DNA of 64,000 bases from Idiomarina piscisalsi (GCF_003987095.1 NZ_PIQA01000001.1:372001-436000); one strand, 5' to 3'; positions 51,334 through 60,830 are shown, counted from the first letter of the stretch. Notes: a model not told the origin generated them from the sequence alone. Program-made: numbers and translations.

Positions 51334-51344
51334 CTCAGCACTTT
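51317..51344. terminator. Bidirectional terminator over the asnS and nitroreductase stop codons
   Basis: A perfect 13-bp stem: AAAGTGCTGAGTT (51317-51329) and its complement (51332-51344). The two bases between, with the first bases of the right arm, make TTAA, which holds both TAA stops. Each arm encodes the last residues of one gene. Confidence 0.8.
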
Positions 51345-51896
51345 ATCTTTTGCTGACACAAAATACGGTTCAGCATCTTTTTCAGGTTTTATTGGCGTAG
51401 GTACAGCAGGCGTACCTACGTATAAAAAGCCTACAATAGCGTCGTCTTCAGCTAAACCCAGCTGCTCTTTGACGTAGTCATCTTCCGCAGTCCAGCCGGT
51501 ACGCCAAATTCCCCCGAGCCCCTGAGCAAAAGCCGCTTGCTGCATACTGTGTGCTGCGCAAGCAACTGTACACAACTGCTCTTCACGTGGAACTTTCGGA
51601 TGCTGCTGATACTTCAGACACGCTGCAATAACGAGTGGAGCCCGAAATGGTAATTGCCCAGCCTGCTCAACAATAGTTTCAGAAAAGTCATTAATACGCG
51701 CCGCCTGCTGATAGATGTCAGCCAGAATTCCGCGATCCTTTCCCTGAAATTGTATAAACTCGTACGGCGCTAACGACATATGATCGGGCGCTCTCACCGC
51801 TGACTTTTTTATTAGCTCCAATTGTTCGACACTGGGCCCAGGCTCTATCAGCCGTGGCATTGAAGAGCGCGTTGTTAATAATTCTACTGCATCCAT
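51330..51896 (-). CDS. ydjA: Nitroreductase-family oxidoreductase (YdjA-like)
   Basis: A small FMN flavoprotein of 188 residues. [17 protein letters not shown] (about 6-22), [14 protein letters not shown] (about 35-48), [11 protein letters not shown] and [10 protein letters not shown] match E. coli YdjA. Substrate unknown; it probably reduces nitro or quinone compounds with NAD(P)H. In E. coli ydjA also stands divergently next to sppA-ansA. Confidence 0.88.
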   Translation of the reverse strand: MDAVELLTTRSSMPRLIEPGPSVEQLELIKKSAVRAPDHMSLAPYEFIQFQGKDRGILADIYQQAARINDFSETIVEQAGQLPFRAPLVIAACLKYQQHPKVPREEQLCTVACAAHSMQQAAFAQGLGGIWRTGWTAEDDYVKEQLGLAEDDAIVGFLYVGTPAVPTPIKPEKDAEPYFVSAKDKVLS

Positions 51897-52004
51897 ATAT
51901 CAACCTTTATCATTATGTAACGGTTCGTTACATTCTCTGGCTAGCTTGCATAGGCCACTTTCGATATGCTTAAGACATTTCTTAAATAACAATGAGTGAT
52001 AGCT

Positions 52005-53867
52005 ATGCGTTCAGTGAGCTCAATCTTTAAATATATTTGGCGAATAATCAACGGTACCCGAAAGGTCATTATCAATTTAGTCTTCTTTATTGTTTTGGCC
52101 ATTTTCCTGGCCAGCATGATAGGCGGCGACGATCCAATCGAAGTGCCTGAAAACGGAATACTGGTACTTAACCCACAGGGTATTCTCGTTGAAGAGAAAA
52201 CCTGGGTCGACCCTATTGATAAATTCTTTTCAGAAGCCTTAGGCAGCGGTGATGATATTCCCGAAGTACTAGTCGCCGATGTTGTAGAAAGTATTGAGAT
52301 GGCTCAGAACGATGAGCGTATTGGCGCGCTTTATTTAGATCTTCAGGATCTCTACCCAAGTGGCATTAATAAACTGAGCGCTGTTACTGAGGCATTAGAA
52401 GAGTTCAGAACCTCAGGTAAGCCCATTATTAGTAACGCCGATTACTATGCGCAACATCAGTATTATATTGCAGCCCACGCTGATCAGCTTTATTTAAACC
52501 CAATGGGTGGTGTCGTTTTTGAAGGTCTTGATTACACCCAGGTTTACTTTAAAGAGTTGCTTGAGAAGCTCAAAGTTAAACCGCACGTTTTTAAAGTCGG
52601 TAAATTCAAGGCAGCGGTTGAACCCTTTATTCGTAATGACATGTCAGACGAAGCCCGGGAAGCTAATGAAACGCTATATAGCGAGCTATGGGCCGAGTTT
52701 CGTAATAGCGTGACTACCACTCGTAATATCAACCCTCGCTTAACCAGTGGCAAAATTGATGATTACATGGCTGCGTTTGAGGAAGCTAATGGCGACATGG
52801 CACGTATGGCATTAGATAATAACTTAGTCGATGCCCTTAAAACCCGCACAGAGGTACGTAATGAGCTTATTAATTTGGCGGGTCTTGACGAAGAGAAGGA
52901 AACGTTCAAGCACATTACTTTTGATAACTACCTGAGTGCGCAGAAACCACCTGTCCCTGCACCAAAAGCAAAAGACAAACCGAAGATCAGTGTTGTTGTC
53001 GCGCGAGGCCAAATTGTCGACGGTTCTCAAAAGGCCGGTATGATTGGTGGCGACAGTACCGCGAAGCTTATTCGTGATGCACGCACTGATGAAAATACCA
53101 AAGCCATTGTACTGCGCATCGATAGTCCCGGCGGCAGCGCCTTTGCCTCTGAAATTATTCGTCAGGAGTTACTACAAGCAAAAGAAGACGGTATTCCGGT
53201 CGTGGCATCAATGAGCTCCGTGGCCGCGTCAGGTGGTTACTGGATTGCCGCAGATGCAGATAAAATCATTGCCTCCCCTACTACCATTACCGGTTCTATC
53301 GGCGTATTTGGATTACTGATGAACCTGGAAGATAGCTTCGCTGCTATAGGTATTCACAGTGACTCTGTCAGCACCACTGAAATTGAATCCATAAACCCTA
53401 TGGAAGAAATGACAGACTACCAGCAAACGATGATTCAAAAGTCGGTGGAAAATACCTACGACAACTTCTTAAGCCTTGTCGCTAACGCCCGTAATATGAG
53501 TAAAGATGACGTACATGAAATAGCTCAGGGCCGCATCTGGACAGGTCGCCAGGCAATGAAACGTGGTCTGGTTGATACCTTAGGAGACTACGACGACGCC
53601 ATTAAACTGGCTGCAGAACTGGCCTCTATCGAGGAGTATGACGTGAATGTTGTTCAACAGAAACTATCACCTCAGGAACAGTTTTTCGCTGAGTTATTCA
53701 ACAATAGTGCCGCAAGCGACCTGTTACCTAAAGTAAGCCGTGATAGCAGCAGTGACTGGTTATTGAAGCTATTCAGTGACGTTCAGTCTGAAACAGCGGT
53801 ACTGAGAAACTTCAACGACCCGAAAAACATTTACTCTTACTGTGCACTGTGTCCGCAACCGCGTTAG
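52005..53867 (+). CDS. sppA: Signal peptide peptidase SppA, 67-kDa type
   Basis: A membrane-bound S49 protease that degrades cleaved signal peptides in the inner membrane. 620 residues with an N-terminal TM helix (about 21-39) and two tandem S49 domains. The catalytic lysine (about 202) is in KVGKFKAAVEPF and the serine in MSSVAASGGYWIA. An in-frame GTG at 51996 would add three residues; I preferred the ATG at 52005. A hairpin and ansA follow. Confidence 0.95.
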   Translation: MRSVSSIFKYIWRIINGTRKVIINLVFFIVLAIFLASMIGGDDPIEVPENGILVLNPQGILVEEKTWVDPIDKFFSEALGSGDDIPEVLVADVVESIEMAQNDERIGALYLDLQDLYPSGINKLSAVTEALEEFRTSGKPIISNADYYAQHQYYIAAHADQLYLNPMGGVVFEGLDYTQVYFKELLEKLKVKPHVFKVGKFKAAVEPFIRNDMSDEAREANETLYSELWAEFRNSVTTTRNINPRLTSGKIDDYMAAFEEANGDMARMALDNNLVDALKTRTEVRNELINLAGLDEEKETFKHITFDNYLSAQKPPVPAPKAKDKPKISVVVARGQIVDGSQKAGMIGGDSTAKLIRDARTDENTKAIVLRIDSPGGSAFASEIIRQELLQAKEDGIPVVASMSSVAASGGYWIAADADKIIASPTTITGSIGVFGLLMNLEDSFAAIGIHSDSVSTTEIESINPMEEMTDYQQTMIQKSVENTYDNFLSLVANARNMSKDDVHEIAQGRIWTGRQAMKRGLVDTLGDYDDAIKLAAELASIEEYDVNVVQQKLSPQEQFFAELFNNSAASDLLPKVSRDSSSDWLLKLFSDVQSETAVLRNFNDPKNIYSYCALCPQPR

Positions 53868-53871
53868 AATA

Positions 53872-53899
53872 ATCGACATTCGCTATTAAGAATGTCGAT
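53872..53899 (+). other. Intercistronic hairpin between sppA and ansA
   Basis: ATCGACATTC and GAATGTCGAT form a perfect 10-bp stem with loop GCTATTAA. It ends directly before the ansA ribosome site (AGGAG, 53900-53904) and has no T run, so it is more likely a processing or translation-control element than a terminator. Confidence 0.55.
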
Positions 53900-53910
53900 A
53901 GGAGACACAA

Positions 53911-54930
53911 GTGCCTCGTAAAAAGATATATGTTGCTTATACCGGTGGAACCATAGGTATGAAAAAATCGGAACAGGGATACGTTCCGGTCGCGGGGCAC
54001 TTAAGTGATTGTGTACAGAAAATGCCGGAGTTTTTCAGGGAAGAAATGCCGGAATTTGTTATTCATGAATACTGTCCTTTAATGGACTCCTCAAACATGA
54101 CCCCGGCTGACTGGGTCACAATAGCCCGGGATATTGAGGACAATTACTCGGACTATGATGGATTCGTTATCCTCCATGGTACCGATACCATGGCCTATAC
54201 AGCATCAGCACTCTCGTTCATGCTGCAGAACCTCAGTAAACCTGTCATTGTTACCGGCTCACAAATTCCGTTAGCAGCACTGCGTTCCGATGGTCAAACG
54301 AATTTACTGAATGCCCTTTACGTTGCTGCTAACTACTCAATTCCGGAAGTCGGCCTATTTTTTAATAACACCTTATTTCGCGGAAATCGTTCAACGAAGT
54401 CGGATGCTAATGGCTTTAATGCGTTTTCATCACCCAACTTTCCTTCGTTATTGGAAGCGGGCATACAAATTCGCCTAAACGCCGGTCAACTTTCTGAAGC
54501 GGAGGCCAAATCGAGTAAACTCAATGTGGTTGAAATGACGCCACAGCCTATCGGTGTGGTCATGCTTTACCCGGGTATTTCACCCGACATAATCGATAAT
54601 CAACTAAAGCAGCCGGTAAAAGCGCTTATTCTACAAAGTTATGGCGTAGGCAATGCCCCACAAGACGATGCTTTGCTGTCTGTCTTAAAGCGCGGTATCG
54701 ATAACGGCATTACGGTTTTAAACTGCACGCAATGTTTCCGTGGGCGCGTAGATATGGATGGTTATGCTACCGGCAATGCACTGGCAAAACTTGGCTTAGT
54801 GTCCGGCTCCGATATGACCATTGAAGCCGCGCTAACCAAGTTACATTACCTACTGTCGCAAGACATTTCTCACAGTGAGATACAAAAACTGTTACAGAAG
54901 AATTTACGCGGCGAATTAACTCCGCCATAA
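53911..54930 (+). CDS. ansA: L-asparaginase, type I (cytoplasmic)
   Basis: Hydrolyses asparagine to aspartate and ammonia. 339 residues, no signal peptide. The two catalytic threonines are in AYTGGTIGM (about 10-18) and ILHGTDTMAYTASAL (about 86-100). Start is GTG with a strong AGGAG 6-10 bases upstream; no ATG fits. The order sppA-ansA is as in E. coli. Confidence 0.95.
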   Translation: MPRKKIYVAYTGGTIGMKKSEQGYVPVAGHLSDCVQKMPEFFREEMPEFVIHEYCPLMDSSNMTPADWVTIARDIEDNYSDYDGFVILHGTDTMAYTASALSFMLQNLSKPVIVTGSQIPLAALRSDGQTNLLNALYVAANYSIPEVGLFFNNTLFRGNRSTKSDANGFNAFSSPNFPSLLEAGIQIRLNAGQLSEAEAKSSKLNVVEMTPQPIGVVMLYPGISPDIIDNQLKQPVKALILQSYGVGNAPQDDALLSVLKRGIDNGITVLNCTQCFRGRVDMDGYATGNALAKLGLVSGSDMTIEAALTKLHYLLSQDISHSEIQKLLQKNLRGELTPP

Positions 54931-54971
54931 TCGAGCACTGACTCAAATCAATAATAATAACAATATTACTT

Positions 54972-56318
54972 ATGGCTAAAAATACGTCTCCGGCTTTTGC
55001 CTCACGATTAGGCTTTATTCTCGCTGCTGCAGGCTCCGCCGTTGGAGTTGGCAATATATGGGGCTTTCCAACCCAGGCGGCCAGTAACGGCGGAGGTGCC
55101 TTTTTACTGGTTTACCTCATTATGATTGCCATTCTCGCCTACCCTATGCTTGTGGCAGAAGTCACCATCGGCCGAATTCGTCAAAACAACCCAATTGAAG
55201 CGTTAAGAAATTTATCCGATAAAGCCTTTTTCAGAGGAACCGGAGCCATAGCCGGGGTCGTTGGCCTGGTTGTTCTTAGTCTTATTTTAAGTTTCTACGC
55301 CATCGTATCGGGCTGGCTTATTTCTTACATGATATCGCCGCTACTTATCTTTGTTGGCCTGCCGGACACTGCCGCATGGTTTGTCGAATTTTCAGAAGCC
55401 AGAAATATGGCGACCATGGTCTTCTTTATGTTGTTAACGGTCTACGTCGTGCGCTCAGGCGTCAATAACGGTATAGAGCGGTGGTCGCGTCGACTAATGC
55501 CAATGCTGTTCGTCCTCTTGATTGGTATGTCAGCTTACATTCTGACTCAGGAAGGTGCTATTGAAGGCCTTAAAATGTATTTGGTTCCTGACTTTTCTGA
55601 AATTAGCGATCCTCAACTCATTATACGAGCCATGGGCCAGGCCTTTTTCTCATTATCGCTGGGCGTATGCGTAATGATGACTTACGGCGCCTACCTATCA
55701 AACAAAGAAAACATTCCGAAAACGGCAGCCTGGGTTGCTGGTATAGATACCAGCGTAGCATTTTTAGCGGGGCTTTTAATTTTACCCGCTATGTTCGTAG
55801 CGCAGTCCAATGGCGTTCAAATATACGCCGACGACGGTACACTGCTCTCAGCTGATACACTGGTATTTACCGTATTGCCGGCAATGTTTGACACACTTGG
55901 AACCGCGGGCTTATTCGTCTCGTTTGGCTTCTTTTTATTGATGGTTATAGCAGCCATAACGTCCTCTATTTCTATGCTGGAAGCGCCGGTAAACGCATTG
56001 CGCGAAGAAGCTCGTTGCGACAGAAGCTCAGGGGTGTGGATAGTCACTCTTATTGTTACCGCTATTTCGACTACAATTATTTATAATTTTGAGGTCTTAT
56101 TCGGGGCGGTAGTCACCTTCAGTACCGTTTATATGCAGCCAATAATGGCTCTGGTCTTCGCTATTATGCTGACTTGGGTTTTGCGTCAGAATCATTTACT
56201 GAAAGCTTTAAAACAAGGCTCACCGGATATCGATAAAAGCTGGTTCTGGAAAATATGGCCCTGGTACGTCAAATTTGTTTGTCCGGTGCTTATTCTTCTG
56301 ATTATTTGGCAGGGCTGA
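54972..56318 (+). CDS. Sodium-dependent transporter, NSS/SNF family
   Basis: An inner-membrane symporter of 448 residues with about 11 TM helices. The TM1 signature FASRLGFILAAAGSAVGVGNIWGFPTQ, with the unwound sodium-site region, and GGGAFLLVYL in TM2 identify the family. The substrate is probably an amino acid or amine, driven by sodium, in keeping with a marine host. It is 41 bases after ansA, possibly cotranscribed. Confidence 0.92.
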   Translation: MAKNTSPAFASRLGFILAAAGSAVGVGNIWGFPTQAASNGGGAFLLVYLIMIAILAYPMLVAEVTIGRIRQNNPIEALRNLSDKAFFRGTGAIAGVVGLVVLSLILSFYAIVSGWLISYMISPLLIFVGLPDTAAWFVEFSEARNMATMVFFMLLTVYVVRSGVNNGIERWSRRLMPMLFVLLIGMSAYILTQEGAIEGLKMYLVPDFSEISDPQLIIRAMGQAFFSLSLGVCVMMTYGAYLSNKENIPKTAAWVAGIDTSVAFLAGLLILPAMFVAQSNGVQIYADDGTLLSADTLVFTVLPAMFDTLGTAGLFVSFGFFLLMVIAAITSSISMLEAPVNALREEARCDRSSGVWIVTLIVTAISTTIIYNFEVLFGAVVTFSTVYMQPIMALVFAIMLTWVLRQNHLLKALKQGSPDIDKSWFWKIWPWYVKFVCPVLILLIIWQG

Positions 56319-56340
56319 GTCAGCTTAAATATGAAAGGAC

Positions 56341-56370
56341 AAAGGCTGCCGCCAATAACGACAGCCTTTT
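56341..56370. terminator. Terminator between the NSS transporter and prpD
   Basis: AAAGGCTG (56341-56348) and CAGCCTTT (56362-56369) with a 13-base loop, followed by TTTTC on the + strand and preceded by a short purine stretch. It probably serves both converging genes. Confidence 0.7.
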
Positions 56371-56375
56371 CTTCA

Positions 56376-57860
56376 TTAAATAACCCATTTGTCCATAAAA
56401 CTATCGACCGACATTTGTTGAAATGAGTTACTTTCAGTGCACAGCTTAAATATCTCATTCGCCTGACTTGCCGGGAATCGCTTACTTAAACTCGCTTTAA
56501 ACTTTTCTTTGAGTACAGGAATGCCCTCGTCACGGCGGTTGCGATGCCCTATTGGGTACTCCACTGCCACTTTTTCTGTTTTAGTGCCATCTTTGAAGAA
56601 AACTTGGACAGCGTTGGCAATCGAACGCTTATCTGGGTTCAGATAATCTTCACTGTACTGACGGTCTTCTTCGACAACCATTTTTTCCCGAAGAGCATCG
56701 ATTTCTGGGTGAGCCTGATGAAATCCGTCCTCATAGTGATCAGCGTTCAGTTCCCCCCAGATTAAGGGCACGGCGGTCATATACTGCAAGCAATGGTCTC
56801 TATCTGCGGGGTTAGCCAGCTCTCCTTCTTTGGAGATAATGCGAATCGCAGATTCATGTGTCGTTATAACGACTTTCTCTATGTCGTCTACCTTACCTTT
56901 TACATCCGGGTGGAGTGTGACTGCAGCTTCACACGCCGTTTGAGCATGAAACTCTGCCGGGAAAGACAGTTTAAACAGAATGTTTTCCATAACATAACTG
57001 CTGTAATCGCGCTGAAACTTAAATTTCCGATCTTTTTCGTCTTTAAGCTTCTGATCCTTATTGGTCTTACTAAAGAGAACATCGTAAAAACCCCATTGTG
57101 GCGCAGTTAAAGCGCCGGGAATTCCCATTTCGCCGCGCATCGTTATATCGGACAGACGCACTGCCCGGGAGGTGGCATCCCCCGCTGCCCAGGATTTACG
57201 GGAGCCCGCATTGGGTGCATGGCGATAGGTCCTCAATGACTGACCATCTACCCAAGCCTGAGACAGCGCTGCCATAATTTGCTCTTTGCTGGCACCCATT
57301 AGCCAACTAACAACAGCTGTTGAAGCCACTTTTACCAGTACAACATGGTCAAGCCCAACTCGGTTAAAGCTGTTTTCAATGGCCAGGTTACCCTGTATTT
57401 CATGGGCTTTTATCATGCCCTCCAGCACGTCTTTAATAACAAGAGGTTTAAGCCCACGGCTGCGTCGCTGCTGAGAAATGAAGTCGGCGGTCGCTAAAAT
57501 GCCACCTAAATTATCAGACGGGTGTCCCCATTCTGCCGCCAGCCAGGTATCATTGAAATCCAGCCAACGAACAATGCAGCCTATATCCCACGCAGCTTTA
57601 ACGGGGTCTAAAGAAAACTGTGTACCAGGAACGCGAGCGCCATTAGGGACCTGTGTCCCTTGTACAAGCGGTCCCAAATGTTTGGCACATTCCGGATAAC
57701 CTAATGCCAACATACCGCAGCCCAGCGTATCCATAAGGCAGTACTTCGCGGTACTCCAGGCTTCTTCGCTTTTGACGTTATAGTTCATTACATAGTCGGC
57801 GATATCGACAATGACGTCGTCGTAATCGGGACGTTTATTTTGTTCGACAGTCGTAGGCAT
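56376..57860 (-). CDS. prpD: 2-methylcitrate dehydratase PrpD (MmgE/PrpD family)
   Basis: Dehydrates 2-methylcitrate in the propionate (methylcitrate) cycle. 494 residues, near the 483 of E. coli PrpD. Segments include [43 protein letters not shown], the [16 protein letters not shown] loop and [22 protein letters not shown] (57872-57867) precedes the ATG. The rest of the pathway (prpB, prpC, acnD/prpF) is not adjacent. Confidence 0.93.
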   Translation of the reverse strand: MPTTVEQNKRPDYDDVIVDIADYVMNYNVKSEEAWSTAKYCLMDTLGCGMLALGYPECAKHLGPLVQGTQVPNGARVPGTQFSLDPVKAAWDIGCIVRWLDFNDTWLAAEWGHPSDNLGGILATADFISQQRRSRGLKPLVIKDVLEGMIKAHEIQGNLAIENSFNRVGLDHVVLVKVASTAVVSWLMGASKEQIMAALSQAWVDGQSLRTYRHAPNAGSRKSWAAGDATSRAVRLSDITMRGEMGIPGALTAPQWGFYDVLFSKTNKDQKLKDEKDRKFKFQRDYSSYVMENILFKLSFPAEFHAQTACEAAVTLHPDVKGKVDDIEKVVITTHESAIRIISKEGELANPADRDHCLQYMTAVPLIWGELNADHYEDGFHQAHPEIDALREKMVVEEDRQYSEDYLNPDKRSIANAVQVFFKDGTKTEKVAVEYPIGHRNRRDEGIPVLKEKFKASLSKRFPASQANEIFKLCTESNSFQQMSVDSFMDKWVI

Positions 57861-57902
57861 TATGACTCCTTAATTCAAAGGGTGACTCAAATAGCTACGG
57901 AG

Positions 57903-58034
57903 CTAATCAGTTGATTGATCGCTCTTTTGTTTATTTCGGATAAAAAAAACCCGGAACCAATCCAGATTGTTCCGGGTATAGGGGAATGGCTCATGGGATG
58001 AGCCGTGCGCTAACTCATGATAAAACAGTCTCAT
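57903..58034 (-). CDS. Possible small ORF (43 residues), doubtful
   Basis: ATG at 58034 with AGGA 5 bases before it, then 43 codons to TAG. The product would be basic and aromatic, with TRNNLDWFRVFFIRNK in the second half. The reading frame runs through both hairpins and the eight-T run (which would encode VFF), so translation would have to escape the terminator. No known family is recognised. Confidence 0.2.
   Translation of the reverse strand: MRLFYHELAHGSSHEPFPYTRNNLDWFRVFFIRNKQKSDQSTD
57941..57977 (-). terminator. Strong reverse-strand terminator
   Basis: ACCCGGAAC (57949-57957) and GTTCCGGGT (57969-57977) form a perfect 9-bp stem; eight T follow on the reverse strand. It lies about 195 bases after the tatD stop and would end the fab-tmk-tatD transcript or a separate small RNA. 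Confidence 0.85.
57988..58004. other. Perfect small hairpin
   Basis: GGCTCAT-GGG-ATGAGCC: a 7-bp stem with a 3-base loop, 10 bases from the terminator. Two adjacent stable stems resemble the 3' end of a bacterial small RNA. Confidence 0.6.
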
Positions 58035-58170
58035 TTATCCTGCTTAAAATTCATCCAACAATTTTTAGTTTAGACAATAATCGAAGGATGTCTAATTTTT
58101 TTACAGTTTCTTTTAACTTTATGTTTTTGAACAATTAACGATGTTTTATCGACAAGTTATACACAGCTCA

Positions 58171-58959
58171 TTAAGATGCTTTAAACAGCTTATAAAAGTT
58201 CTCAGTGGTCACTCGTGCAACCTCTTCCAGCGTAATACCTTTAACGTCTGCTACGCATTTTGCGACATCAGTAACGTAGGCCGGCTGATTCACTTTGCCA
58301 CGATGAGGCACCGGTGCTAACCAGGGGCTGTCAGTTTCAATAAGTAGTTTGTCTAAAGGCAATGCTTTAACTGTATCTCTTAATTCCGACGCATTTCGAA
58401 AAGACGCAATACCAGAAATGGAAATATAAAAGTCTAATGAGTCGATAGCTTCTTTTGCCATTTCGTAAGACTCGGTAAAGCAATGTAAAACACCACCAGG
58501 CTTATCCGCGTGACCTTGTTTTAACATAGCTAGGGTATCTTCACGGGCTTTCCGGGTATGAATAATAAGGGGTTTATTCAGCTGCCCTGCCACAGCAATG
58601 TGCTGCTCGAAGTTGTTTTGCTGTTTCACTTTCGAGTCCGGATCATAAAAGTAATCCAGCCCTGTTTCACCAATAGCAACAACTCTCGGCTCACTGGCAA
58701 GCTCTGTTAACGTTGCCGCCATTTCATCAGCGTTATGACTCTCTTCATTAACATAAAGCGGATGCACACCGCAGGATATCGAAACATTGTCATACGCAGA
58801 AACGGTATCGCGCATTTGCGGGTACTCATCGAGCGTGACACAAACACACAGCATATGCTCCACATTATTTTTGCGAGCATTTTCTACTAATCCAGCCAAG
58901 TCTGTACCGACTTTCTCTGGGTCAATACGATCTAAATGACAATGAGAATCAACAAACAT
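58171..58959 (-). CDS. TatD-family metal-dependent hydrolase/DNase (YcfH type)
   Basis: A TIM-barrel metal hydrolase of 262 residues. The metal ligands are in MFVDSHCHLD (start), IGETGLDYFYD, PLIIHTRKA and LHCFTE, and LIETDSPWLAP carries the last aspartate. The frame is open 30 bases upstream, but the ATG at 58959 follows CGGAG and gives the family start. In E. coli the neighbour of holB is ycfH, which it resembles. Confidence 0.92.
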   Translation of the reverse strand: MFVDSHCHLDRIDPEKVGTDLAGLVENARKNNVEHMLCVCVTLDEYPQMRDTVSAYDNVSISCGVHPLYVNEESHNADEMAATLTELASEPRVVAIGETGLDYFYDPDSKVKQQNNFEQHIAVAGQLNKPLIIHTRKAREDTLAMLKQGHADKPGGVLHCFTESYEMAKEAIDSLDFYISISGIASFRNASELRDTVKALPLDKLLIETDSPWLAPVPHRGKVNQPAYVTDVAKCVADVKGITLEEVARVTTENFYKLFKAS

Positions 58960-58976
58960 CCAGTGCTCCGTTGCAA

Positions 58977-59318
58977 TTAAGTTGCGCAAGAATTTAATAA
59001 TGAACGGAACAGCTTACCATATTCAGACTTATGCTTGTGAGTCAGATAATTTAATCGATGCCCTGTCGCCAAGTCTTTGGGTAGCAAGGTTAAAACGCAA
59101 GGCAACTGCCGGTCTTCAAACAACCAGGTCACCTGTGTGCTGAAGTAAAACGGAGTCGGTCGATCATGCAATGTCAGCGACATATCAAGCCTCTCGCCCA
59201 GCTTATAGTAACGTTTGCTGGTTCCAGGCATTAAAAATGATGTGTATTTAAAGAATGGCACCATTCGCGTTGCCAACTCGTGAGCAGACTCAAGCTCAAC
59301 AGATATAACGTGGGACAT
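58977..59318 (-). CDS. pilZ: PilZ-domain protein, type IV pilus assembly type
   Basis: A 113-residue protein with a PilZ-like beta barrel. YYKLGERLDMSLTLHDRPTPFYFSTQVTW corresponds to the YKLGDEVFMLLNL region of Pseudomonas PilZ. The c-di-GMP-binding RxxxR is not visible, as in that PilZ, which works without the nucleotide. The gene stands between holB and tatD, the same place as in Pseudomonas. The ATG at 59318 follows GGAG; an upstream in-frame start would overlap holB further. Confidence 0.82.
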   Translation of the reverse strand: MSHVISVELESAHELATRMVPFFKYTSFLMPGTSKRYYKLGERLDMSLTLHDRPTPFYFSTQVTWLFEDRQLPCVLTLLPKDLATGHRLNYLTHKHKSEYGKLFRSLLNSCAT

Positions 59319-59346
59319 AAAGGCTCCGTTTATTGCAACAGGAGCC

Positions 59347-60213
59347 TTATTCTTCACCCAGCAAAAAGTGTGACCAACGGCTCCAGATAAGGGTTAATAA
59401 TAACGGCAAATTAACGCCGGGGGAGCCCTGATATGTCTGACGTAATTGTCGGCATTCCGATACCCATTGACTGAGGTGCGACGCAGTCAACCAAGAGCAT
59501 TGCGTTAATCGTTCATACCGCTCGCGCACGCCAGGAAAGTAAAAACGCTCAGCGGGAAGCCGGTTTAACTGAGCGAGCATATCGGATGCTAATCGCTCAG
59601 ACGTATTCAACCACTCTGCCGCAACTGCTTTGTCTTTTAGCTCAGGTAGTGGGGTCAGCTTATGCAAAGCGTCGAATAGCTCCGCAGCTTGCGCAGTTTG
59701 TTCATCAGTTTGTTCGGCTTCAGGGTAAGGAATGCTGAGCCACTGCATGCGACTTCGCAATGTTGGCAATAATTGCTCAGGCTCTTTCGTTGATATTAGC
59801 CAACAGGTATCAGCAGGCGGCTCTTCAAGTACTTTCAGTAAAGCATTAGACGCCTGCTCAGTCATTTTTTCAGCTTGCAAAATAACGGCAACTTTAAAAC
59901 CGCCCTGGTTTGCCTTATTCACAATGTTTTTTTGTAGGTCTCGAACCTCATCAACCCCAATGCGACTGGCTTCTGTGCCATCGAGTGTCCAGGTATCCGG
60001 ATGGTTTCCCGCGGCGTACAGCAAGCACGATTTACATTGGTTACAAGCACTCTTCCCTTTCGACTGGCAAAGCAAATACTTGGTGAACTGCTCAATGAAG
60101 CTGTTACTGCCTTTGTCCGGGTAGTGTTTTAAGTAATATGCATGGGCTAACCGATTGCTTTCAAAAGCAGTCACTAAACGTAACCATGCATCGCGTAACC
60201 AGGGAGCGGCCAT
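59347..60213 (-). CDS. holB: DNA polymerase III, delta' subunit
   Basis: Clamp-loader subunit that helps load the beta clamp. 288 residues. The zinc module has Cys49, Cys57, Cys60 and Cys63 (CNQCKSCLLYAAGNHPD), and LQAEKMTEQASNALLKVLEEPP carries the SRC-equivalent region of this subunit. No P-loop is visible, as expected of delta'. It starts within the tmk stop (TAATG). Confidence 0.94.
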   Translation of the reverse strand: MAAPWLRDAWLRLVTAFESNRLAHAYYLKHYPDKGSNSFIEQFTKYLLCQSKGKSACNQCKSCLLYAAGNHPDTWTLDGTEASRIGVDEVRDLQKNIVNKANQGGFKVAVILQAEKMTEQASNALLKVLEEPPADTCWLISTKEPEQLLPTLRSRMQWLSIPYPEAEQTDEQTAQAAELFDALHKLTPLPELKDKAVAAEWLNTSERLASDMLAQLNRLPAERFYFPGVRERYERLTQCSWLTASHLSQWVSECRQLRQTYQGSPGVNLPLLLTLIWSRWSHFLLGEE

Positions 60214-60830
60214 TAAAACAAATTCTCCTCAAGGGTTCTTAGAATGGCTTTATGCACTTTTAACATAGGTTGATTCGCATCGATCACGAAAATCGACGGA
60301 TCTTTCGCGGCAATGTTCAGGTAGGCCTGGCGTGTTCGTTTAAAAAACGCTAAGTCCTCTTCTTCTATTCTATCCAGCTCGCCTCGCTCCCTGGCTCGCT
60401 CAAGACCCACTTCTTCATCAACATCCAGTAAGATGGTCAAATCGGGATAAAAACTGCCTAATGTTAACCCACGCAGTTTTTGTAACAATTCATCCCCAAG
60501 TTGTCTGCCACCGCCCTGATACGCCCGCGATGATAAATCATGGCGATCACCAATAACCCAAGTACCATTCATCAGGTGTGGTTTAATGACATTTTCGACT
60601 AGCTGCACACGACTAGCGTACATAAGCAGCAGCTCGGTTGTCGGGGCTAGCGTTTCATCCCACTTTTTCTTAACCAAGTCACGTAACGACTCAGCCAACG
60701 GTGTTCCGCCTGGTTCCCGCACAGCTTCAGTTTCAATACCTTTAGCTTGAAAATGCGTGATCACATTGGCGATAGCAGAACTTTTACCTGCTCCCTCCAG
60801 ACCTTCAATAACAACAAACTTCCCTTTCAT
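60213..60830 (-). CDS. tmk: Thymidylate kinase
   Basis: Phosphorylates dTMP to dTDP. 205 residues with the P-loop GLEGAGKS (10-17), the [15 protein letters not shown] motif (about 97-111) and the LID-region [10 protein letters not shown] (about 143-152) typical of the E. coli type. It is 2 bases after mltG and overlaps holB by one base. Confidence 0.97.
   Translation of the reverse strand: MKGKFVVIEGLEGAGKSSAIANVITHFQAKGIETEAVREPGGTPLAESLRDLVKKKWDETLAPTTELLLMYASRVQLVENVIKPHLMNGTWVIGDRHDLSSRAYQGGGRQLGDELLQKLRGLTLGSFYPDLTILLDVDEEVGLERARERGELDRIEEEDLAFFKRTRQAYLNIAAKDPSIFVIDANQPMLKVHKAILRTLEENLF

Larger units (their letters stand above)
57861..58170. other. 310-base intergenic stretch between prpD and tatD
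   Basis: AT-rich. It holds the prpD ribosome site, a strong reverse-strand terminator, a second perfect hairpin and a possible 43-residue ORF on the reverse strand (57903-58034). No clear promoter is seen. It is either the long 3' end of the tatD operon mRNA or the locus of a small RNA. Confidence 0.5.

Noticed and set aside
56793-57110. 105-codon + strand frame inside prpD
   Set aside because: Cysteine- and phenylalanine-rich shadow of prpD; no ribosome site or family features.
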